A stretch of 64,000 nt of DNA from Rhodococcus sp. CH91 (GTDB lineage: Bacteria; Actinomycetota; Actinomycetes; Mycobacteriales; Mycobacteriaceae): the NCBI RefSeq assembly GCF_022554085.1, contig NZ_JAKFYR010000001.1, positions 310,001 to 374,000 of the forward strand. Reading direction: 5' to 3'. The translations under genes were made by a program, and so were the position numbers. Of this stretch, positions 8,293 through 16,429 are shown one piece after another. Position 1 is the stretch's first letter. The number at the start of each line of letters is the position of its first letter. The notes below the pieces were generated by a model. It was not told the origin of the DNA. It searched no databases and saw only the letters and a program-made list of their open reading frames with translations.

Positions 8293-9099
8293 ATGGAGTC
8301 CGTAGCAATCACTCCCCTGTTCGGCACCGAGTTCAGAGGAATCGAGAGCCTCGACGACGAGATCGCCGTCGCTCGCATCGCCGAAGCACTGCGCTGGCGC
8401 GGAGTCGTTCTCATCCGCGGAGCGAACCTCGACAACGAGACGCAGATCGCGTTCAGCCGCCACTTCGGGGAACTCGTCACACCATTGCCGAACGAGGAGA
8501 TCATGACGGTCTCGCTCGACCCGGCGAAAACGGTTGCCGCAGAGTACCTCGAGGGAACCTTCAGCTGGCACATCGACGACACGACCAACGACATCCCGGC
8601 CAAGGCCACCACCCTCACCGCGCGGCAGGTGGCGGAGGAGGGAGGCGGTACGGAGTTCGCCAGTACCTACGCGGCCTACGAATATCTGCCGGAGCACGAG
8701 AAGAAGCGTTACGAGGGGCTCCGCGTGGTCCATTCTTTCGAGGCGGCGCAGAGGACGGTCTATCCGGATCCCACCGACGAGCAGGTTGCGTTCTGGCGCA
8801 CCCTGCCCGAGCACGAATCGTCGCTGGTGTGGAAGCGGCGTGACGGGCGGCGGTCGCTCGTCATCGGCGCTACCGCCGATCACATCGTCGGCATGGATCC
8901 CGACGAAAGTCGCACCTTGCTCGACGACCTACTGGCCTGGACCACGCAGAAGCAGTTCTCGTATCTGCACGACTGGGAGGTCGGAGACTTCGTCATGTGG
9001 GACAACACCGGGATGCTGCATCGCGCGCAGCGCTACGACGCCGACTCCCCCAGGTTGATGCAGCGCACCACGATCGTCGGCGACGAGGCATGGTCGTGA
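8293..9099 (+). CDS. TauD/TfdA-family 2-oxoglutarate-dependent dioxygenase
   Basis: The 268-residue protein belongs to the TauD/TfdA family of Fe(II) and 2-oxoglutarate-dependent dioxygenases. The iron ligands H93 and D95 (WHIDDT) and H243 (MLHRAQRY) are visible, and R254 is placed to bind the 2-oxoglutarate carboxylate. Family members hydroxylate or cleave ether, sulfonate or similar groups. ATG at 8293 follows an AAAGGA. It overlaps the start of the SDR gene by 4 bp. A second oxygen-activating enzyme in the operon suggests sequential oxidation of one substrate. Confidence 0.88.
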   Translation: MESVAITPLFGTEFRGIESLDDEIAVARIAEALRWRGVVLIRGANLDNETQIAFSRHFGELVTPLPNEEIMTVSLDPAKTVAAEYLEGTFSWHIDDTTNDIPAKATTLTARQVAEEGGGTEFASTYAAYEYLPEHEKKRYEGLRVVHSFEAAQRTVYPDPTDEQVAFWRTLPEHESSLVWKRRDGRRSLVIGATADHIVGMDPDESRTLLDDLLAWTTQKQFSYLHDWEVGDFVMWDNTGMLHRAQRYDADSPRLMQRTTIVGDEAWS

Positions 9100-9800
9100 G
9101 GACTGCTGTCGTCACCGGAGGGGGGTCCGGAATCGGGCAGGCGGTTGCGGAGCGACTGCGTAAGGACGGCCATCAGGTGGCCGTGTTCGATATCCGGCCC
9201 TCCGGAGGTGAACTCGAGTTCGCCGTCGACGTCACCGACCGTGCGCAGATCGACGAAGCGCTCATGCAGGTACGCGACCGGCTCGGCCCGGTGACCATCC
9301 TTGTCAACGGGGCCGGGGTCGAGGTCTACAAGCGCTTCCTCAACCTGACCTTCGAAGAGTGGGAAGGCGCACTCGACGTCAATCTGCACGGTGTATTCCA
9401 TTGCACCCAAGCGGTACTGCCGGACATGCTCGATGCCGGCTGGGGGCGCATCGTCAACATCTCGTCGTCCAGTACCCATTCGGGGCAACCGTTCATGTCG
9501 GCCTACGTCGCAGCGAAGACCGGCGTCAACGGCCTCACGAAATCACTGGCACTCGAGTACGGGCCGTCCGGCATCACTGTCAATGCGGTGCCGCCGGGCT
9601 TCGTCGACACCCCGATGCTGCGTCGTGCAGAGGGCAAGGGACTGCTCGGCGGAACTGTCGACGAGCACATCCTGCGCACCCCGGTCCGCAGGGCCGGCCG
9701 TCCCGAAGACATCGCGGCGGCGTGCTCGTTTCTCACCTCCGGCGAAGCCGGGTACATCACCGGCCAGATCCTCGGTGTGAACGGCGGGCGCAATACCTGA
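9096..9800 (+). CDS. SDR family NAD(P)-dependent oxidoreductase
   Basis: This 234-residue classical short-chain dehydrogenase has the cofactor motif TGGGSGIG at the N terminus, the NGAG structural motif, and the catalytic Ser, Tyr and Lys in ISSSSTHSGQPFMSAYVAAK. The C-terminal GQILGVNGG segment is standard. GTG at 9096 overlaps the dioxygenase stop (GTGA) and has a GAGG seven bases upstream; ATG at 9090 is too close to it. As last gene of the operon it probably oxidises the alcohol made by the two oxygenases. Confidence 0.88.
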   Translation: MRTAVVTGGGSGIGQAVAERLRKDGHQVAVFDIRPSGGELEFAVDVTDRAQIDEALMQVRDRLGPVTILVNGAGVEVYKRFLNLTFEEWEGALDVNLHGVFHCTQAVLPDMLDAGWGRIVNISSSSTHSGQPFMSAYVAAKTGVNGLTKSLALEYGPSGITVNAVPPGFVDTPMLRRAEGKGLLGGTVDEHILRTPVRRAGRPEDIAAACSFLTSGEAGYITGQILGVNGGRNT

Positions 9801-9816
9801 AGCCCCGGGCTCCGAC

Positions 9817-9854
9817 ACGACCGGCCTCGCCGACTGCACGGCGGGGCCGGTCGT
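9817..9854. terminator. Bidirectional hairpin terminator
   Basis: A 16-bp stem (9817-9832 with 9839-9854, one G-U pair) and a 6-base loop lie between the convergent SDR and TetR genes. It should end transcription from both sides. Confidence 0.65.
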
Positions 9855-10546
9855 CATGTCTCGTCGTCCCCTCCACGGACCTGCGTCGCACCGTCGGGCG
9901 AGGAGGCGGACGAGGGGTCCGCGGTGAGCCTCTCGTATCGTCGGGCGAGTTCGCGCAGGAAGGACTCGAGGACGAGATCGAAGCTGTCGGAGTCGATCTC
10001 GGCCGCATACTCGCGGAGCCGATGTGCCTGCGAGAGATGTGGATAACGCTCGTTGTAGGTGTCGATGTGATCGTCGAATCCCCCCGCGAACGAGGTGATC
10101 GCGGAACCGATGACGATGTATTTGATCGAGGCGCCGATCATCGTCGCGAACCGCGGCGGCCAGCCGGCCCGCGTGAGACCCCCGTGGATCGCGTCGGACG
10201 CCTGCAGCGAGACGGGCCGGGTTCCGGGGCTCGCGGCGAGGAACGGAACCATGTTCGGGTGTGCGGCGAGCGCGTCGCGATAGGTGCGGGCCCAGCGTCG
10301 TAGTGCCTCCTGCCAGTCGTCGCCGGCGAACCCGCTGACGTCGACCGATTCGCCGATGGCGTCGGCGATGTCGTCGAGCAACTCCTCCTTGGTGGAGTAA
10401 TGGCTGTACAGCGAGGGGGCGCGCACACCGAGTTCGGCGGCGATCCGGCGCATCGACACGGCGTCGAGTCCGTGTTCGTCGACGAGCCGCAACGTGACGT
10501 CGCGGATGAGTTCGCGACTGAGCAGAGGCGTGCGTGGGCGTGCCAT
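9854..10546 (-). CDS. TetR/AcrR family transcriptional regulator
   Basis: The 230-residue protein has a TetR DNA-binding domain at about residues 10-57 (VSMRRIAAELGVRAPSLYSHY) and an all-helical C-terminal domain. ATG at 10546 has AAGGAGG eight bases upstream. The final 20 residues are low-complexity. It is divergent from the two-gene acyl-CoA dehydrogenase operon, with an inverted repeat in the gap, so it probably represses that operon in the absence of a lipid-derived ligand. The ligand is unknown. Confidence 0.85.
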   Translation of the reverse strand: MARPRTPLLSRELIRDVTLRLVDEHGLDAVSMRRIAAELGVRAPSLYSHYSTKEELLDDIADAIGESVDVSGFAGDDWQEALRRWARTYRDALAAHPNMVPFLAASPGTRPVSLQASDAIHGGLTRAGWPPRFATMIGASIKYIVIGSAITSFAGGFDDHIDTYNERYPHLSQAHRLREYAAEIDSDSFDLVLESFLRELARRYERLTADPSSASSPDGATQVRGGDDET

Positions 10547-10579
10547 CCGTCGACCTCCTTCCGGCCCGGCCTGGACGAG

Positions 10580-10597
10580 CTAACAATGTAAGGTTAG
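10580..10597. promoter_or_regulatory. Candidate TetR operator (CTAAC-N8-GTTAG)
   Basis: Inverted half-sites CTAAC and GTTAG separated by 8 bases lie between the TetR gene and the acyl-CoA dehydrogenase operon. This is the right position and size for a TetR operator that also covers a promoter -10 region. Confidence 0.5.
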
Positions 10598-10648
10598 TTT
10601 GGACGTGCGAGAAACGCTACGGCGCCGGCATCCCTGGAAGGCCTCTCC

Positions 10649-11818
10649 ATGAACTTGAAGCTCACCGAGGAGGAGCGCGCGTTCCGCGACGAGCTGCGCA
10701 CCTTCTTCACCACCGAGATCCCCGCCGAGGTGCGCGCGAAGGTCGCATCCGGCACCCCTCTGGGCAAGGACGACTACGTCGCCACCCAGCGCATCCTCCA
10801 CTCCCGCGGCCTCGCGGTCCCCAACTGGCCCGTCGAGTGGGGCGGCCAGGACTGGACCCCGATGCAGCGCAACATCTGGCTCAGCGAACTGCAGCTCGCG
10901 TCGGTACCCGACCCGCTGCCGTTCAATGCGTCGATGATCGGCCCGGTCATCGCCCAGTTCGGTTCGCAGGAGATGAAGGAACGCTTCCTGCCCGCCACCG
11001 CGAATCTCGACATCTGGTGGTGCCAGGGCTTCTCCGAACCCGAGGCCGGTTCCGACCTCGCTTCTCTCAAGACCCGCGCGGTGCGCGACGGCGACGACTA
11101 CATCGTCAACGGGCAGAAGACGTGGACGACGCTCGCACAGCACGCCGACTGGATCTTCTGCCTCGTCCGCACCGATCCGAACGCGAAGAAGCAGGCCGGT
11201 ATCTCGATGCTGCTCTTCCCGATGGACACTCCGGGCGTGACCCGTCGTCCGATCAAGCTGATCGACGGAGGCTACGAGGTCAACGAGGTCTTCTTCGAAG
11301 ACGTGCGGGTTCCCGCGGAGAACCTCGTCGGTGAGGAGAACACCGGGTGGACGCAGGCCAAGTTCCTGCTCGGCAACGAACGCACCGGTATCGCGCGCGT
11401 CAGCGCGACCAAGGTCAAGCTCGCGCGGGCGAAGTCTCTCGCCGCCGAGATCCGATACGGTAGCGGATCCCTGCTCGACGACCCGATCTTCGCCGCGCGC
11501 CTGGCGGAACTCGAGAACGAACTGCTCGCTCTCGAGCTCACGCAGCTCCGCGTCGTCGCGAGCTCCGCAGACGGTAAGCCCAACCCGGCGTCGTCGCTGC
11601 TGAAGATGCGCGGTTCCGAACTCCAGCAGGCCGCGACCGAACTGCTCGTCGACATCGCGGGCCCCGACTCGCTCCCCACGGCGGCGTCCGGCATCGACTC
11701 GCCGGAGTGGGCGCAGCTCACGACGCCGACCTACCTCAACAACCGCAAGGTCACCATCTACGGCGGATCGAACGAGGTACAGCGTTCGATCATCGCTTCC
11801 TCGATTCTCGGACTGTGA
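10649..11818 (+). CDS. Acyl-CoA dehydrogenase, FadE-type, first subunit of a pair
   Basis: The 389-residue FAD enzyme has the full three-domain acyl-CoA dehydrogenase layout, with the FAD-contact segment CQGFSEPEAGSDLASL and the C-terminal IYGGSNEVQR motif. In the usual YEGTNEIQR motif the catalytic Glu precedes GTN; here that place is Gly. E244 in the LLGNERTG segment matches the alternative catalytic position of the isovaleryl-CoA dehydrogenase type. It is followed after 10 bp by a second, shorter dehydrogenase. Adjacent unlike pairs in mycolic-acid bacteria form heterotetramers for steroid or branched acyl side chains, so that is the likely assembly. Confidence 0.85.
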   Translation: MNLKLTEEERAFRDELRTFFTTEIPAEVRAKVASGTPLGKDDYVATQRILHSRGLAVPNWPVEWGGQDWTPMQRNIWLSELQLASVPDPLPFNASMIGPVIAQFGSQEMKERFLPATANLDIWWCQGFSEPEAGSDLASLKTRAVRDGDDYIVNGQKTWTTLAQHADWIFCLVRTDPNAKKQAGISMLLFPMDTPGVTRRPIKLIDGGYEVNEVFFEDVRVPAENLVGEENTGWTQAKFLLGNERTGIARVSATKVKLARAKSLAAEIRYGSGSLLDDPIFAARLAELENELLALELTQLRVVASSADGKPNPASSLLKMRGSELQQAATELLVDIAGPDSLPTAASGIDSPEWAQLTTPTYLNNRKVTIYGGSNEVQRSIIASSILGL

Positions 11819-11828
11819 GGCCCCGGAC

Positions 11829-12965
11829 ATGAATTTCGAACTCGACACCGAACAGGACATGCTCCGCGCTACCGTCCGCGACCTCCTCTCGGGCGTGTAC
11901 GACGTCGAGGCACGCAATCGGGTAGCCGAGAGCGACCTGGGCTGGAACCGTGACGTGTGGAAGCAGCTCGCCGAACTCGGCGTGCTGGGTCTGCCCTTCG
12001 CGGAGGAGCACGGCGGCATGGGTGCCGGGCCGGTGGAGGTCATGGCCGTCATGACCGAGATCGGCCGAGCCCTCGCGCCGGAACCCGTGCTCGATGCGGT
12101 CTACCTGCCCGGCCGGCTGGTCGCCGAGGTCGGTACCGACGCGCAGCGATCCGACATCCTCCCGCGACTGTCCGAGGGCACCCTGCTCCTCGCGTTCGCA
12201 CACGACGAGCCGGGCAGCCGCTGGCCGCACGCCGTCGTCGGTACCACCGCCGCGCGCGACGGCGACAGGTGGACACTGTCCGGTCGCAAGAACCCTGTCC
12301 TGCACGGTGATTGCGCCGACACGCTGATCGTCTCCGCGAGCCTGCCGGAGGGAGGCGTCGGCCTTTTCCTCGTCGATCCGGGCGTGGACGGTCTCACTCG
12401 TACGCCGTACCGCACCAACGACGAACGTCGGGGCGCGCAGATCGTGCTCGAGAACGTCGCGGCCGCACCGCTCGGCGAGGCGGGCGACGCGTCCGCCGCG
12501 ATCACCGCGGCGCAGGTACACGCCCAGGCGGCACTGTGCGCCGAAACGGTCGGCGCGCTCGATGCCTCGGTGCAGCTGACGACCGGATATCTCAAGCAGC
12601 GCAAGCAGTTCGGTGTTCCGCTGTCGATGTTCCAGGCGCTCACCCACCGCGCGGCCGACATGTACGTGCTGTACGAACTCGCGTCGAGCATGAGCCTGTA
12701 CGCGACGATGGCGCTCGCGGACGGCATCGTCGATCCGGCGATCGCATCGCGGGCCAAGCTGCAGGTCGGCCGGTCCGCACGCAAGATCGGCCAGGAATCG
12801 GTGCAGATGCACGGCGGCATCGGTGTCACCGCCGAGCACTCCATCGGTCACTACCTCAGCCGCCTGACCGCGATCGAGCACACCCTCGGCACGATGGACG
12901 ACCACCTGCGGGTGCTCGCCGGCGGCGTGAAAAACTACGACCTGGTGGAGATCACCGGGATGTGA
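11829..12965 (+). CDS. Acyl-CoA dehydrogenase, partner subunit
   Basis: The 378-residue protein keeps the fold (MNFELDTEQDMLR start, QLTTGYLKQRKQFGVPL helix, QMHGGIGVTAEH near the FAD site) but has no YEGTNEI-like motif and no clear catalytic Glu. The central domain is eroded (HDEPGSRW in place of the usual TEPxAGSD). This fits a non-catalytic partner that completes the FAD site of a heterotetramer with the preceding subunit. It ends 10 bp before the convergent gas vesicle operon. Substrate is inferred to be a bulky acyl-CoA. Confidence 0.83.
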   Translation: MNFELDTEQDMLRATVRDLLSGVYDVEARNRVAESDLGWNRDVWKQLAELGVLGLPFAEEHGGMGAGPVEVMAVMTEIGRALAPEPVLDAVYLPGRLVAEVGTDAQRSDILPRLSEGTLLLAFAHDEPGSRWPHAVVGTTAARDGDRWTLSGRKNPVLHGDCADTLIVSASLPEGGVGLFLVDPGVDGLTRTPYRTNDERRGAQIVLENVAAAPLGEAGDASAAITAAQVHAQAALCAETVGALDASVQLTTGYLKQRKQFGVPLSMFQALTHRAADMYVLYELASSMSLYATMALADGIVDPAIASRAKLQVGRSARKIGQESVQMHGGIGVTAEHSIGHYLSRLTAIEHTLGTMDDHLRVLAGGVKNYDLVEITGM

Positions 12966-12975
12966 ACGTTCGGGC

Positions 12976-13269
12976 TCACTCCCGGGGCAGCAGCGTCCCC
13001 AGCGGACCGAGGTCGATGTTGAGATCCTCGGGGGTGAGCCCGAAATGGTCGCGCAGTTCCGCCATGCGTTCTTCGAGCAGCATCAGTGTCGTCCCGAGGC
13101 GTTCGACCTGCTCGTCGCTGAGATCGCCCGCATCGACACGGTGCAGGGCCTGCCGCTCCATGAGTTGCCGGAGCAACTCGACCAGGGTGAGCACGAGCGT
13201 CACCAATCCCCGCTCCACGGATTCGGGATCGGCGTCGATACGTGGGGGAAAGCTCGCGGACTCGCTCAT
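12976..13269 (-). CDS. gvpK: Gas vesicle protein GvpK
   Basis: The 97-residue protein matches GvpK over its whole length, with the central helix GLVTLVLTLVELLRQLMERQ, the segment LSDEQVERLGTTLMLLEERM and the closing DLNIDLGPLGTLL. GvpK is a minor accessory protein needed for gas vesicle assembly. The ATG at 13269 overlaps the gvpS stop by 4 bp (ATGA), and it is the last gene of the operon. Confidence 0.92.
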   Translation of the reverse strand: MSESASFPPRIDADPESVERGLVTLVLTLVELLRQLMERQALHRVDAGDLSDEQVERLGTTLMLLEERMAELRDHFGLTPEDLNIDLGPLGTLLPRE

Positions 13270-13493
13270 GGCCCCTCCCGGACCCCACGGGGAACGGGGG
13301 CATCGATTCCCTGAGCGGACAGGGTGCTGATCGACGAGATGAGCGCGCGCAGCGAGATCCGCACCAGGTCGATCTCCGCGATCGACAACGTGATGTCGCC
13401 GGTGATGACCACACCCCCCGACAGCACCCGATCCAGCAGATCGATCAGTGCGATCCGCCGCTCCTCGTCCACCGAGCCGTCCGCGTACCTCAC
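13266..13493 (-). CDS. gvpS: Gas vesicle GvpA/J-family protein, GvpS-like
   Basis: This 75-residue protein is a minimal GvpA-fold unit: helix (ALIDLLDRVL), strand pair (GGVVITGDITLSIAEIDLVRISLRALISSIS), with short tails. By size and position between gvpL and gvpK it corresponds to actinobacterial GvpS, a minor shell or nucleation component. The GTG start at 13493 overlaps the gvpL stop (GTGA), and its own stop overlaps the gvpK start, so translation is probably coupled. Confidence 0.85.
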   Translation of the reverse strand: MRYADGSVDEERRIALIDLLDRVLSGGVVITGDITLSIAEIDLVRISLRALISSISTLSAQGIDAPVPRGVREGP

Positions 13494-14278
13494 GGCGAGA
13501 TCCGTTCGGCACCGGCGAACGAATAGGGTGGCCACGGACCGCTCATCTCGAGCCGTATCCCCGGAAACCGTGCTCCGAGTTCGTCCACCTCGCCACGGAA
13601 TTCGCCTGCCCGGTCGTCGTCGACGAGATACGTTCCGTTGAGCAGCATCCATTCGTGACTGCCGCTCAGCGCCGGATCGGTCGGTGCGCCGCGGCGCCCC
13701 GCAGCGGCCTTGCGCAGCAGCCGGTCGTGGATGTCGTCCGCACGGGCAGCGGCATCTCGCTCGACGTTCTCCTGTGCTGCCAATTGCGCGCGGCGCCGCA
13801 ACAGATAGGCGGTCCCGCTTCCGGAACCGGATTCCTCCGTGCGTGATTCGGCCGAGGCCTGCTTCAGTTCCTTCCTGTCCGCGAATGCCTTGACGCCCCA
13901 CTCCGTGCGTCCCCTCACCAGCGCGAGTGCCGACGAGAACTGTTCCCCGTGCTCGGTCAGGAGTTCTCTCACCCGTTCGTCGTCGAGGCAGACGGTCGCC
14001 AGTCGCAGCGGCACAACGGGTACCTGCCGGGATAGATCGGCGACCACCGAATCGTGTGCGCGAGCGATTCTTTCGAGCCAGTCCAGGTCCTCCAGGTTGC
14101 GGGCCAGGGCGGCCTCGCCGAAACCGTCCAGGGGTACCGTTCCCACCACGGCGGTCAATCCGCCCTCGTGTACCGTACGGGTCCGTTCGCCGGCCACGCC
14201 GGATGCGGCCTCCGCCTCGCGGTCGGCGAGAGGCTCGTCGGTCACCGCGTACATCCAGACCCCGGTCGTGTCAGTCAC
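13490..14278 (-). CDS. gvpL: Gas vesicle protein GvpL/GvpF family
   Basis: The 262-residue protein has the GvpF/L signature: an N-terminal WMYAVTDEP strand, the VVPLRLATVCLDDERV segment, a helical middle (EWGVKAFADRKELKQ, then LRRRAQLAAQENVERDAA) and a C-terminal GPWPPYSFA strand. GvpF/L proteins bind GvpA and chaperone it to the growing vesicle. It overlaps gvpJ by 8 bp. It differs clearly from the second family member at 15213-16022, so the operon carries both F and L roles. Confidence 0.9.
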   Translation of the reverse strand: MTDTTGVWMYAVTDEPLADREAEAASGVAGERTRTVHEGGLTAVVGTVPLDGFGEAALARNLEDLDWLERIARAHDSVVADLSRQVPVVPLRLATVCLDDERVRELLTEHGEQFSSALALVRGRTEWGVKAFADRKELKQASAESRTEESGSGSGTAYLLRRRAQLAAQENVERDAAARADDIHDRLLRKAAAGRRGAPTDPALSGSHEWMLLNGTYLVDDDRAGEFRGEVDELGARFPGIRLEMSGPWPPYSFAGAERISP

Positions 14279-14657
14279 GTTCCTCCTCGTCCACGATCTC
14301 CGCGGGTTCCGCCGACCCCGCCGCCTCGAGTGCGGCCAGCCGCTCGCGCAGCCGCCGATTCTCCAACTCGAGTTCTGCCCGGCTCGTGTCGACCTCGGGT
14401 GCGCGCGCCTTGCTCGTCAGCCACGGATCGTTCTCCCACCAATCGATTCCGACGGCTTTCGCCGTCTCGAGCGACGCGATGACGAGACGGAGTTTGATGG
14501 TGAGGAGTTCGATGTCGAGCAGGTTCACCTGGATGTCACCGGCGATCACGAGACCCTTGTCGAGCACCCGTTCGAGGATGTCGCCGAGATTCGTCGACCG
14601 GTTGCCGCCCCCGTAGGGTTGCGGCGACGAGGTGCCTCCTCCGCCCACGACCGTCAT
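14271..14657 (-). CDS. gvpJ: Gas vesicle protein GvpJ (GvpA family)
   Basis: In this 128-residue protein a GvpA-like core at about residues 24-72 (LGDILERVLDKGLVIAGDIQ, then LLDIELLTIKLRLVIASLE and GIDWW) is preceded by a Gly/Pro/Ser-rich lead and followed by a charged helical tail with coiled-coil character (SRAELELENRRLRERLAALE). The tail and the WW pair fit GvpJ, which forms vesicle tips, rather than the main shell protein. Its start overlaps the gvpO stop (ATGA). Confidence 0.88.
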   Translation of the reverse strand: MTVVGGGGTSSPQPYGGGNRSTNLGDILERVLDKGLVIAGDIQVNLLDIELLTIKLRLVIASLETAKAVGIDWWENDPWLTSKARAPEVDTSRAELELENRRLRERLAALEAAGSAEPAEIVDEEERD

Positions 14658-14950
14658 GTCCCGGTCCTCGCCCCGATGTCACTGCTACCGCGACCGTAAC
14701 GCCGGGTCCGCCGGTACGCGAGCAGATTCGCGTCCAGATCGATCTCCACCTCGTAGAGCGCAAGCATGTCCGCCGACGAGGGGATCCGCCTGTCCTCCAC
14801 CACTTCCACTTCGACGACCCAGCCGTCCTCGGTGGGTTCTATCGAGGTGACACCCTGGGCTTCCTTCGAGGTCAGTTCCCCGAGGTGCGTGAGAGCCGCC
14901 GACGCAGCCTCGGCTGCCGAGATCGGCGGCGGGCCGGTGTCTCTCGCCAC
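14654..14950 (-). CDS. gvpO: Gas vesicle protein GvpO
   Basis: The 98-residue protein carries the GvpO domain, with the diagnostic GWVVEVEVVEDRRIPSSADM and LALYEVEIDLDANLLAYRRTRRYGRG. GvpO is an accessory protein required for vesicle formation. I chose GTG at 14950 because AGGAG lies 7 bases upstream; the longer frame to 14989 would run back into gvpG. The stop overlaps the gvpJ ATG. Confidence 0.9.
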   Translation of the reverse strand: MARDTGPPPISAAEAASAALTHLGELTSKEAQGVTSIEPTEDGWVVEVEVVEDRRIPSSADMLALYEVEIDLDANLLAYRRTRRYGRGSSDIGARTGT

Positions 14951-14954
14951 GAGG

Positions 14955-15209
14955 TCACTCCTTCGTCCTGTCGGCGCCGGCGCTGCCACGCGAGATCATG
15001 CGGTTGAGCACGGCCTGCTGCGCCTCGTCCTTCTCCTCCGGTGACAGTGCGCCCGCAGCCGCAGCTTCCTCGATCTCCTCGAGTTCGCGACGCACGTTCG
15101 CCGGGTCGTGCAGTTGCTGGTCGACCTGTTCCTCGATGATCTCCCCGAGCCACATCACTCCCTTGACAGGAGCGAGTGGCAGGGTGACCAGTGTTGTCAA
15201 CAGTCCCAT
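14955..15209 (-). CDS. gvpG: Gas vesicle protein GvpG
   Basis: The 84-residue protein matches GvpG: N-terminal MGLLTTLVTLPLAPVKGVMW, then IIEEQVDQQLHDPANVRREL and an acidic helical tail (EEIEEAAAAGALSPEEKDEA). GvpG is a small accessory factor that works with GvpF/L and GvpA. It starts 3 bp after the gvpF stop. Confidence 0.92.
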   Translation of the reverse strand: MGLLTTLVTLPLAPVKGVMWLGEIIEEQVDQQLHDPANVRRELEEIEEAAAAGALSPEEKDEAQQAVLNRMISRGSAGADRTKE

Positions 15210-15212
15210 CGG

Positions 15213-16022
15213 TCAATCCTCCTCGCCCGAATCGGATTTCGCCACGAAGTCGTAGGCCGCCATCGGACCGAGCAGCGAGATCTCCACCCGGTCGTCCCAT
15301 TCGTCACCCAGTTCGCGGAGAATGCGCTCGAGTTCGTCCTGCCTGTCGAGTTCGACGAGGACGGCGATATGGACCGCATCCTGTTCGTGGGTGGGTTGCC
15401 GTTCGTTGACCATGGGATCGAGCGAGGTCAGTGCCTCGATCGTGCGGCGGGTGTCCTCACCACGTTTGGCTTCGATCGTCGCTTCGATGATCTCTCCGAG
15501 TGCCATCCGCGTTTCGCGGGTAGCGTCCTCGGACTGTCCGCGGATCTGTTCTCGCAACTGTGCGGCCTCGGGGTTCTCGTCCAGGATCTCCTGCAGGACG
15601 GTCCTCTCCACATATCGCCCCTTGACGACGAACTGGGCGAGGCCTTCGAGTTGCTCGAGTGCCGCTGCGAGTTCGTCCTCGTGCCCCTCGAGCAGTTCTT
15701 CTGCTACGGCATTGCGGTCGGTGAGGACCGCACCGAACCTGAGCGGGAGCACGGGCGCGACGGTCGCCGTCCCGTCGAGCAGTTCGGCGTGCGCCTTGAG
15801 GTCGTCGGGTGTGCCGAGGGCGCGATCGATCGGGATCTCGCTCACCAGAGCGGCGATGTCGCCCGAACGGACGACCGAGATCTCCGCGGGTGGATTTCCC
15901 ACACCCTCGGCGTGCTCTTCCGGCTCCACATCGGAGGGGACGATGCCGTAGACGTATATCGCAGTGGCCGTGACGGTGTCGTCGTCGCCCTGTTCCGGTC
16001 GTTCCGTCTGCTCCGTGGACAT
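15213..16022 (-). CDS. gvpF: Gas vesicle protein GvpF
   Basis: The 269-residue protein is a GvpF/L family member with the N-terminal IYVYGIVPSDVEP strand, VAPVLPLRFGAVLTDRNAV, a charged helical middle domain (LEGHEDELAAALEQLEG, ARETRMALGEIIEA-like) and a C-terminal LLGPMAAYDFV strand. It sits directly after gvpA, the standard gvpF place. ATG at 16022 is used; it overlaps the gvpA stop, and the TTG just before it is not needed. GvpF binds GvpA and prevents premature aggregation. Confidence 0.9.
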   Translation of the reverse strand: MSTEQTERPEQGDDDTVTATAIYVYGIVPSDVEPEEHAEGVGNPPAEISVVRSGDIAALVSEIPIDRALGTPDDLKAHAELLDGTATVAPVLPLRFGAVLTDRNAVAEELLEGHEDELAAALEQLEGLAQFVVKGRYVERTVLQEILDENPEAAQLREQIRGQSEDATRETRMALGEIIEATIEAKRGEDTRRTIEALTSLDPMVNERQPTHEQDAVHIAVLVELDRQDELERILRELGDEWDDRVEISLLGPMAAYDFVAKSDSGEED

Positions 16023-16429
16023 CAATCCTCCCCCTTGCGTGGGCGGCGAGCAGTCTGTCGCTGCTCCTGCACCTCCCCGAGGAAGTCGCCGACCTTCTCC
16101 CCTGCCGCCTCGAGCGCCCCTTTGGTCTTGTGCTTGGCACCACCGGAGGTGATGTCACCGACGAGATCCGGCAGACCCTTGGGTTCGTTGTCGGAGATCT
16201 CCAGCCGATTCACCGCTTCCGCGAACCGGAGGTAGGTGTCCACACTGGCGACGACGACGCGCGCATCGATGGTGAGAAGTTCGATACCGACGAGCGACAC
16301 CCGTACGAACGCGTCGATGACGAGTCCCTTGTCCAGGATGGTGTCGATGACGTCGGCCAGGCCGGAGGAGTTCGGGCGAGCCATCCCGCCGCCGCCACCT
16401 CCTCCTCCTCCGGCGGGCTGGATGCTCAT
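16022..16429 (-). CDS. gvpA: Gas vesicle structural protein GvpA
   Basis: The 135-residue protein has the classic GvpA core at about residues 24-77: [40 protein letters not shown], then [15 protein letters not shown]. These amphipathic segments stack into the ribs of the gas vesicle wall. It has nine consecutive glycines near the N terminus and a C-terminal extension of about 55 residues rich in Gly, Lys and Glu, longer than the roughly 70-residue archetype. The ATG overlaps the stop of the SRPBCC gene; an internal ATG at 16384 would remove the glycine run. Confidence 0.9.
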   Translation of the reverse strand: MSIQPAGGGGGGGGGMARPNSSGLADVIDTILDKGLVIDAFVRVSLVGIELLTIDARVVVASVDTYLRFAEAVNRLEISDNEPKGLPDLVGDITSGGAKHKTKGALEAAGEKVGDFLGEVQEQRQTARRPRKGED

